A stretch of DNA of 11,516 nucleotides, from NCBI GenBank assembly GCA_000416085.1, contig KE356579.1, forward strand, positions 2,406,488 through 2,418,003, in the 5' to 3' direction. Below the pieces are notes generated by a model that searched no databases, was not told where the DNA came from, and saw only the letters and a program-made list of their open reading frames with translations. The position numbers and the translations under genes are program-made. Positions 1 through 5,789 of this stretch are shown here, in pieces. Position 1 is the stretch's first letter; each line of letters starts with the position of its first letter. Source of the stretch: a halophilic archaeon J07HX64 (lineage in GTDB: Archaea > Halobacteriota > Halobacteria > Halobacteriales > Haloarculaceae).

Positions 1-665
1 TCGGCGACGAGATCCTCGCTGGCGACACGACGAACACGAACGCGACGTGGCTCGGAGAGCAGCTGACAGACCAGGGTGTGACTGTCGAGCGTATGACGGC
101 CATTCCCGACCGTGTAGGAGAGATAGCGAAGGTGGTCAACGAGTATCGGGCGGCCTACGACGCGGTGATAGTCACCGGCGGGCTCGGCCCGACCCACGAC
201 GACATAACGATGGAGGCGGTGGCAGCCGCCTTTGGGACAGAGCTGGTGCCCGACGAGACCGCCCAAGAGTGGCTCCGCGAGCAGGGGTACACCGAGGACG
301 ACATCGCCCCGGGCACCGCACACCTCCCCGAACGCGGCGAACTGCTCCCCAACCCGACGGGGGTCGCACCCGGCTGTGTCATCGGCACGGTGTACGTTCT
401 GCCGGGGGTGCCCAGCGAGATGCGGGCGATGTTCGAGCAGATCCGCGACCAGTTCGGCGGCGACACCAGCCACGTCGAGACGGTCGAGACACCCGAACCC
501 GAAAAGGAACTGCTCGACCGTATCGCCGGTGTCCGCGAGACGTTCGACGTTACCCTCGGGAGCTACCCCGGCGAGACGGTCACGCTGAAACTACAGGGTG
601 GTGACCCCGAGGAGGTCGCCGCCGCCGTCGACTGGCTGCGCGAGCGTGTCGACCCCGTCGAGTGA
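1..665 (+). CDS. MoaB/CinA-type molybdopterin-binding-domain protein (5' end missing)
   Basis: The reading frame is open from the left edge, with the first whole codon at position 3, and ends at TGA 663-665. The visible part (221 residues) begins with GDEILAGDTTNTNATWLGEQ, the start of the MoaB/MogA/CinA N-terminal fold, so only about 10 residues are missing. The family signature TGGLGPTHDD lies near residue 58 of the visible part, followed by the VLPGVPSEM motif. The fold binds molybdopterin in MoaB/MogA. The CinA-like branch is linked to damaged-nucleotide clean-up in bacteria, but here only the N-terminal domain exists and no CinA amidase domain follows, so the exact reaction is unknown. 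The length fits the single-domain haloarchaeal family. The stop overlaps the next start (GTGA), which implies translational coupling. Domain assignment is firm; biological role is not. Confidence 0.9.
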   Translation, partial: GDEILAGDTTNTNATWLGEQLTDQGVTVERMTAIPDRVGEIAKVVNEYRAAYDAVIVTGGLGPTHDDITMEAVAAAFGTELVPDETAQEWLREQGYTEDDIAPGTAHLPERGELLPNPTGVAPGCVIGTVYVLPGVPSEMRAMFEQIRDQFGGDTSHVETVETPEPEKELLDRIAGVRETFDVTLGSYPGETVTLKLQGGDPEEVAAAVDWLRERVDPVE

Positions 666-1235
666 GCGCTCCAGGACCGAAATCGGTAGAGCCGCGACAG
701 CTCTCCCTGTCGGTGACGGGTCCCACGCGTCTGGCTCCGTGGACGTCACCGCTCGCCGGCCTGCTCACGCTCGTCTACCTGACGATTCGGGAGTGGCGAC
801 AGCGCGAGAACAGAGACCGAGACCGAGAGTGAGGGTGAGAGCCAGACAGACGGGGACAGCTCGATCGCGCAGCTGGTCTTCCTGCTCGACCCGGTCGTAT
901 CCACGGCACTCTCGATACTGTTTATCACCGCGTCGCTCCACTGTCTCCTGGTTTTCACCCCGTTCACGTTCCTCGTCGTCCCGGTCTGGCTGCTCGCGGT
1001 GTTCGTCATCCTCGCCACGGGCCCACAGGCGATGCCCGGCGAGGAGTTCGGGGACAGACTGGAGCAAGCAGATAGGGCATTACAGGTCAGCTCCGAGGCA
1101 ACCGCAGTGTCTCCCGCGGAGGACGAGCAGTTCAAGAGAGACAGCCAGCGGACGGGTCAGTTGTTCGAGAACGGGACACAGGGGAGCGAACTGTCGTCCG
1201 GTCGGCGCTCACTTCCAGGTAACGTAGTTCAGTGA
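662..1235 (+). pseudogene. small membrane protein, interrupted by a +1 frameshift
   Basis: A GTG at 662 overlaps the stop of the upstream gene. Its frame encodes about 56 residues including a hydrophobic stretch (LAGLLTLVYLTI), then hits TGA at 830-832. The next frame, open from 783 to TGA 1233-1235, continues in keeping: an acidic linker TETETESEGE, two long hydrophobic segments (about 864-1020) and a hydrophilic C-terminal tail. Removing one A at 809-810 joins the frames and gives a regular E-T-E-T-E-T-E-S-E linker, so the original product was probably a three-helix membrane protein of about 190 residues. I do not recognise the family. The start overlap argues that it was co-translated with the molybdopterin-domain protein. 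The break may be a real mutation or a sequencing indel. The 3' end overlaps the convergent gene on the other strand by 27 bp. Confidence 0.6.
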
Positions 1236-1505
1236 GGCCAGTGCGAGAAACTGGATACCTCGCAACCCGGTGAAAAACCGCTTCGCGAACGTGCTGTCGG
1301 CGTACAGTCTGCCCCACTCGACAAACGAATAGATCGTCATGAAGTTCTCGACGAGCATCACAGCCGCGAACCCGACCAGTCCCAGAAGTAACGATGTCCG
1401 GAACTTCCGGTAGTTCGACACCCAGACGAACCCTGCCGTCCCGAGCAGCAGTACGTTCAGCCCGGCCAACACGATTCCGGCGAGGACCCAGCTAACTGTG
1501 ACCAT
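1209..1505 (-). CDS. 98-residue three-helix membrane protein, unknown function
   Basis: ATG at 1503-1505 (read on the - strand) opens a 98-residue frame ending at TGA 1209-1211. The frame is open further upstream, but those residues are Arg/Ser-rich shadow sequence, so this Met is the natural start: it leads straight into a hydrophobic helix. Predicted membrane segments lie near residues 5-29, 38-60 and 78-95. A conserved-looking turn, VENFMTIYSF, follows the second helix, and basic residues (YRKFR) lie between helices 1 and 2. I do not recognise the family with certainty. The gene lies 94 bp downstream of copA on the same strand, so read-through from copA is possible. A TATA-like CTATATCC about 50 bp upstream may also serve it. 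Nothing visible (no Cys, Met or His cluster) points to metal handling. Confidence 0.72.
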   Translation of the reverse strand: MVTVSWVLAGIVLAGLNVLLLGTAGFVWVSNYRKFRTSLLLGLVGFAAVMLVENFMTIYSFVEWGRLYADSTFAKRFFTGLRGIQFLALASLNYVTWK

Positions 1506-1550
1506 TGTTCTTTCAGTCGTTCTGCGCTGACAGAGTGGTAGGATACGGGT

Positions 1551-1558
1551 GGATATAG
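1551..1558 (-). promoter_or_regulatory. possible TATA element for the 98-residue membrane protein gene
   Basis: On the - strand the sequence reads CTATATCC about 50 nt before the ATG at 1505, in the short gap after copA. Position and composition would suit an archaeal TATA box with a leader of roughly 20-25 nt. No convincing BRE is seen beside it, so this is a weak call. Confidence 0.25.
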
Positions 1559-1599
1559 GTGTATCGGCTGTCTCACAATCGGGTCGTCGGCGACCCACC

Positions 1600-4284
1600 T
1601 CAGCGGGCGAGGCGTTCTCGGGCCCACACGAGCGGGCGGAGGGGGAGGAAGGTGTACTCCTCGTGGGGGTCCCAGCGCATGAACGCGAGGCTGTTCGAGA
1701 CCACAGAGACACTGGAGAAGGCCATCGCGGCCCCCGCGAGCGCAGGGTTGAGCAGGCCGATGGAGGCGACCGGGACGAGCGTCGCGTTGTATGCCAGCGC
1801 CCAGAACAGGTTCTGGCGGACCTTCGAGATGGTGGCGTCGGCGATACGCATCGCCTTCAGCACGTCGGCAGGGTCGTCACGCATCAGTGTGATGTCGCCA
1901 CTCTCGATCGCAACGTCGGTGCCGGAGCCGATCGCGACACCGACGTGGGCAGTCGTCAGCGCGGGCGCGTCGTTGACCCCGTCACCGACCATTATTGCGC
2001 GGGAGCCGTCGGACTGGATGGCGTCTATCTCGTCGGCCTTGTCGCCGGGGAGCACCTCGGCGTGGACGTTCTCCGGCGGGATGCCCAGCTGTTCGCCGAT
2101 GGCGCGACCGGTGTGTTGGTTGTCGCCGGTGAGCATCAGCACCTCGTAACCCCGCTCGTGCAACTGGTCGACAGTGTCGCGTGCGCTCTCGCGGACGGTG
2201 TCGGCGGTCGCGACCACCCCCAGCAGGTCGCCGTCCAGGGCGACCAGCATCGCGGTTTTTCCCGCACGTTCCAGGCGCTCTGCCGTCTGTGCCACCGCTG
2301 CGGTGTCGACACCGTTCTCTCTCATCAGCTTTCGGTTGCCGACCAGCACCTCCCCCTCGGGGAGTGTCGCACGGACCCCGTGTCCCGGAACACTCTCGAA
2401 CGTCTCCGGGTCCGACGGGTCCAGTCCGCGCTCCTCGGCGGCCGCGACGACGGCCCGCCCGAGCGGGTGCTCCGACGCCGACTCTGCGCTCGCGGCGAGC
2501 GACAGCAGGAACTCCTCGTCGACGTCGACAGTGTGCTCACGCTCGGGTTCGAGCACACCACCGTCGGGGCGCTCCTCGGCGGCGGTGTCTCCGCTCGGAT
2601 CCGAGACCGTCTTACCGCCGTCGGGTCGTGTCGTCGACCCCGACGCACCGACGGGGACGACATCGGTCACCTCCATCTCGCCGTGTGTGAGGGTACCGGT
2701 CTTGTCGAAGACGACGGCGTCGATGTCGCGGGCCTGTTCCAGCACGTCTGCACCCTTGTAGAGGACGCCGTTTTTCGCGCCGAGTGTCGACCCGACCATC
2801 GTCGCCATCGGCGTTGCCAGTCCGAGCGCACAGGGACAGGCGATCAGGATGGCCGAGGCGAGCACGACGACAGAGAACTCGAACAGCGGGATCCCGGTGC
2901 CGGGGACCGCCGGCGCGGGGCCGCCGCCGACCGGTTCGAGCACCGGGAGCACAGAGCCGAGTGTGTCCGAGACCGCGTACAGCGACCCCGGGAACAGGAA
3001 CCACAGCACCGACCAGAGCACGGCGTTGAGGATGACCGCGGGTACGAAGTACGCGCTCACGCGGTCGACCAGTCGCTGGACGTCCGGCTGGCGGGCCTGT
3101 GCCTGCTTGACCCGCTCGACGATCTGCTGGATGGCCGTCTCCTCGCCGACACGGGTCGCCTCCGCGTACAGCACACCCTGCTCGTTTATTGTCGACCCGA
3201 TCACCTCGTCACTCTCGCCTTTCTCGACGGGAACGGACTCGCCGGTTACCATCGACTCGTCGACAGCGCTGGCCCCGTCCACGACGACACCATCTGTCGG
3301 GACCTTCTCGCCCGGGCGGATCTTCATCACGTCGCCGACCGCCACGTCCTCGACGGGAATAACGACCTCCTCGTCGTCTCTCACGACCGTCGCCTCCGCC
3401 GCCTGCATCTCCAGCAGTTCACGGAGCGCGCTGCTGGCCCGGGCCTTCGAGCGCACCTCCAGCCACACCCCGAGGTAGATGAACCACAGGATGAACGCCA
3501 CCGCCTCGAAGTACAGCCCGCCGCTGACGACGTTGGTGATGACCGCTGTGCTGTAGAGGTATCCGGTCAGACTGCCCATCGTCACCAGGGTATCCATGTT
3601 CGCCTGGTGGTTGTTGACCGCAGCCGTGTAGGCGCCGGCGAGGAAGTGCCGACCCAGTGTCGCGATCAGTACTGTCGCGAGGGCGAACTCGACCCACTTG
3701 AACCAGGCGGGCAGGAACTCGCCGACGAACATCTCGAGCATCACCAGCAAAAACGGTGCGGTCAGGAGTCCGCCGACGACGACCCACCGCCGCTTCGTCC
3801 GGAGTTCGCTCTCGACGGCGCTCTCGCGCTGTTCTGTCATGCTCTCGCCCTCCTCATCGTCGCCCCCCTGTTCGCCGCGGTCGGGGGTGTACCCGGCCGC
3901 CTCGACCGCGTCGTACACAGCCGACAGCGACACGTCTGCCGGATTGAACTCGACGGTCGCCTCGTCGGTGGCAAAGTTGACATCGGCGCTCAGCACGCCC
4001 GGCAGGTCCTCGATAGCCGTCGCGTTCGTCTCCGCACACGTCGCACACGACATCCCGGCAATCTCAACTGTCTCTGTCCGGCGCTCCGGTGTGTAGCCGC
4101 TCTCCTCGATGGCCGCGTAGACCCGTGACAGCGACACCGCGTCCGGGTCGTACTCGACGGTCGCCTCGTCGGTGGCGAAGTTGACATCCACCGACGAGAC
4201 GCCGTCTAACTCACCGACAGCCTCCTCGACTGTCGCCGAACACGTCGCACACGACATCCCAGATACGGTTAGTCTTGATTGCAC
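1600..4284 (-). CDS. copA: Cu+-exporting P1B-type ATPase CopA
   Basis: This 894-residue protein pumps Cu+ (or Ag+) out of the cytoplasm using ATP. Two HMA metal-binding domains open the protein, each with GMSCATC (CxxC at Cys12/15 and Cys80/83). An acidic linker follows at about 136-160, then the membrane core. Visible motifs are TGES (347-350, actuator), CPC (483-485, transport site in the membrane), DKTGTLT with phosphorylated Asp527, the nucleotide-binding HP pair (606-607) and GDGVND (767-772). Tyr832-Asn833 and MAFSS (854-858) in the last helices are the P1B-1 determinants for monovalent copper. Oddities are an acidic, Gly/Pro-rich insertion (about 545-590) between the phosphorylation site and the nucleotide domain, and a long Gly/Pro-rich loop (about 431-466) just before the CPC helix. 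The start is GTG at 4282-4284 with AGGTGA 7 nt upstream. No chaperone or regulator gene is adjacent. Confidence 0.96.
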   Translation of the reverse strand: MQSRLTVSGMSCATCSATVEEAVGELDGVSSVDVNFATDEATVEYDPDAVSLSRVYAAIEESGYTPERRTETVEIAGMSCATCAETNATAIEDLPGVLSADVNFATDEATVEFNPADVSLSAVYDAVEAAGYTPDRGEQGGDDEEGESMTEQRESAVESELRTKRRWVVVGGLLTAPFLLVMLEMFVGEFLPAWFKWVEFALATVLIATLGRHFLAGAYTAAVNNHQANMDTLVTMGSLTGYLYSTAVITNVVSGGLYFEAVAFILWFIYLGVWLEVRSKARASSALRELLEMQAAEATVVRDDEEVVIPVEDVAVGDVMKIRPGEKVPTDGVVVDGASAVDESMVTGESVPVEKGESDEVIGSTINEQGVLYAEATRVGEETAIQQIVERVKQAQARQPDVQRLVDRVSAYFVPAVILNAVLWSVLWFLFPGSLYAVSDTLGSVLPVLEPVGGGPAPAVPGTGIPLFEFSVVVLASAILIACPCALGLATPMATMVGSTLGAKNGVLYKGADVLEQARDIDAVVFDKTGTLTHGEMEVTDVVPVGASGSTTRPDGGKTVSDPSGDTAAEERPDGGVLEPEREHTVDVDEEFLLSLAASAESASEHPLGRAVVAAAEERGLDPSDPETFESVPGHGVRATLPEGEVLVGNRKLMRENGVDTAAVAQTAERLERAGKTAMLVALDGDLLGVVATADTVRESARDTVDQLHERGYEVLMLTGDNQHTGRAIGEQLGIPPENVHAEVLPGDKADEIDAIQSDGSRAIMVGDGVNDAPALTTAHVGVAIGSGTDVAIESGDITLMRDDPADVLKAMRIADATISKVRQNLFWALAYNATLVPVASIGLLNPALAGAAMAFSSVSVVSNSLAFMRWDPHEEYTFLPLRPLVWARERLAR

Positions 4285-4290
4285 TGTCTT

Positions 4291-4297
4291 CTCACCT
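4291..4297 (-). promoter_or_regulatory. Shine-Dalgarno site of copA
   Basis: On the - strand AGGTGA sits 7 nt before the GTG at 4284. It matches the haloarchaeal 16S 3' end (complement GGAGGTGATC) and decides for the GTG start, which also begins directly before the first HMA strand. Confidence 0.6.
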
Positions 4298-4310
4298 ACT
4301 GTATACTAGG
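4295..4310. promoter_or_regulatory. imperfect palindrome in the copA leader, possible operator
   Basis: The 16-bp sequence CCTACTGTATACTAGG has outer arms CCTA/TAGG that pair exactly and a GTATAC core slightly off centre. It overlaps the copA Shine-Dalgarno site and lies between the likely TATA region and the start. It also contains CTAG, a tetranucleotide commonly scarce in haloarchaeal genomes. A copper-responsive or other repressor could bind here, but no known operator consensus is matched, so this is a shape-based guess. Confidence 0.3.
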
Positions 4311-4337
4311 GGCCGACCGTTCATTCGGATTCCGGTT

Positions 4338-4347
4338 ACAAATACTG
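4338..4347 (-). promoter_or_regulatory. possible copA TATA region
   Basis: On the - strand the sequence reads CAGTATTTGT, the most A/T-rich stretch of the 183-bp divergent gap. It would place a transcript start near 4317 and give copA a leader of about 30 nt that includes the AGGTGA site. The same A/T patch (TACAAAT on the + strand) might serve the divergent ATP-grasp gene, with a leader of about 100 nt. Both assignments are tentative. Confidence 0.3.
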
Positions 4348-4467
4348 TCTCTGTCCCCCCTCGAACTTTCGAATCCAAACTCTCCCGGTGAGCGAGGGGC
4401 GAGTCCGGCAGACCGGGCCCACGTGACAGCACTCTGTGCCGGGGGAGGACAGACCGGGTGTGTTTTG

Positions 4468-5717
4468 ATGGCCGGGACCGAACACGGGTCGATGACAGCG
4501 TTTCGCTCGCACGATGCACTGCTCGAGGAACTCGAGGCGGCAACCTTCGACCGGCCGCCGGCGCTCGTCGCGAACGCACACATTACCGGACTCGGTGTCG
4601 CCCGGGCGCTCTCGGCACACGATGTCCCCGTTATCGCCGTCGACCGGGTCGGTGACGGTGCCGCCCCTCCCTCACAGCACGTCGATTACGCCGGGCAGGT
4701 CACGTACCCGCTCGACGATCAAGCGGGGTTCTGTGCGGATGTCGAGGCGCTCACCCGGGCAGCAGGTCGCGAACTGGTCGCGTTCGGTTGCATGGACGAG
4801 TGGGTACACGGGTTCGCGGATACGGAACCCGACGGTGTCCGACTCCCCTTTGCCGGTCGGGATGTTGTCGACGCCGTGCTCGACAAGTCCTCGCTGTACC
4901 GCATCGCCGAGGACCTCGGCGTTCCGTACCCGGAGACACTGCCGCTGTCGGAGGTGACCCCCGACGAGGCAGTCGACAGACTCGGTCTCCCGCTGGTGGT
5001 CAAACCGGCGCTCAAACGCGAGTTCGAGGAGGCGGTCGGCACCAACGTCGTCGAGGTGGCGACAGTCGAGGAACTGCTGGATGTGCTGGACCTCGCTCGC
5101 GAGGCGGGTATCGAGGTGATGGCCCAGCGGAAGATAGCGACCGTTCGCGGCGAGGACCACTCGCTGGCGTCACACGTCGGCCCCGACGGTGACGTGCTGT
5201 CACTCGTCGGGAACGCCCGCGTGCGGAACCCGCTCGATTTCGGCACCTCATGTCTGGTCGAGCGCGCCGAGAAACCCGTTATCGAGGAACGGGCGCTCGC
5301 CGTTCTCGAGGCGACAGGCTACCACGGCATCAGCGAGGCGGAGTTCGTTTACTGCCCCGACCGCGAGGAGTACCTCCTGCTCGACATCAACACCCGCCCC
5401 TGGAAGTGGATCGACCTCACCGTGACGGCGGGTGCGAACCTCCCGATGGCCGCCTACGCGAGTGTGACCGACGCCACCTACGAGTCGACGGGTGTCCACG
5501 ACGCGCGCTGGGTGTTCCTCCCGGACTATCTGGACCTGCTCGCCACGACCGACGTTCGCGACCGACTCACGCCCGAGGACTGGGGCGCACTCGTGAGCGG
5601 CCGCTTCGAGGCGACCCGGCGCTCTCGACCGGCGTCTACCGCCCCTCCGACCCCGAACCGACCTACCAGGTGCTCCAGACCGCGCTCGGGGTGCGCGAGT
5701 ACTACTGTGCCTGCTGA
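4468..5717 (+). CDS. ATP-grasp ligase-like protein (COG3919 type), C-terminus frameshifted
   Basis: The product belongs to the ATP-grasp superfamily of predicted carboxylate-amine ligases, which join a carboxylate to an amine through an acyl-phosphate. The substrate is unknown. Domains in order are: an N-terminal preATP-grasp Rossmann-like part (PALVANAHITGLGVARAL near 31-48), LDKSSLYRIAEDLGVPYPET (138-157), LVVKPALKREF with the ATP-binding lysine at 179, and the metal-binding strand SEAEFVY...LLLDINTRPW with Glu292, Asp307 and Asn309. After Glu381 (5608-5610) the literal frame turns into Arg/Pro-rich nonsense and stops at 5745. The next frame resumes sensible sequence (DPALSTGVYRPSDPEPTYQV) to TGA 5715-5717. 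One missing G at about 5611 explains it; the repaired product would be 416 residues. ATG 4468 is chosen, though ATG 4492 is equally possible; neither has a clear ribosome site. Confidence 0.85.
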
Positions 5718-5746
5718 GCACAGTCCAGTCCTCACAGGCATGTGAG
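5704..5746 (+). terminator. two tandem hairpins at the end of the ATP-grasp gene
   Basis: ACTGTGC (5704-5710) pairs exactly with GCACAGT (5718-5724) across a 7-nt loop that contains the repaired-frame stop TGA 5715-5717. CTCACA (5731-5736) pairs with TGTGAG (5741-5746) over the loop GGCA. The decamer TGAGCACAGT occurs at 5715-5724 and again at 5743-5752. There is no T-run after either stem, so this may be a 3'-end stabilising or processing structure rather than a true terminator. Confidence 0.4.
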
Positions 5747-5789
5747 CACAGTTCCGAATCCTCATTCCGCTCGGAGCCAACATCAGGGT

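Noticed and set aside
1549..4128. A very long open frame on the + strand opposite copA
   Set aside because: It is the antisense reading of copA's codon bias (GAC/GTC/GAG), has no recognisable domain, and copA on the other strand has every motif of its family.
4279..4467. Upstream extension of the ATP-grasp frame to 4279
   Set aside because: The added residues are unlike the family N-terminus and would run across the divergent copA promoter and start.
5742..5789. Earlier start for the prolyl oligopeptidase
   Set aside because: The extra 16 residues overlap the hairpin region and are not like family N-termini; the family-like sequence begins just after ATG 5790.
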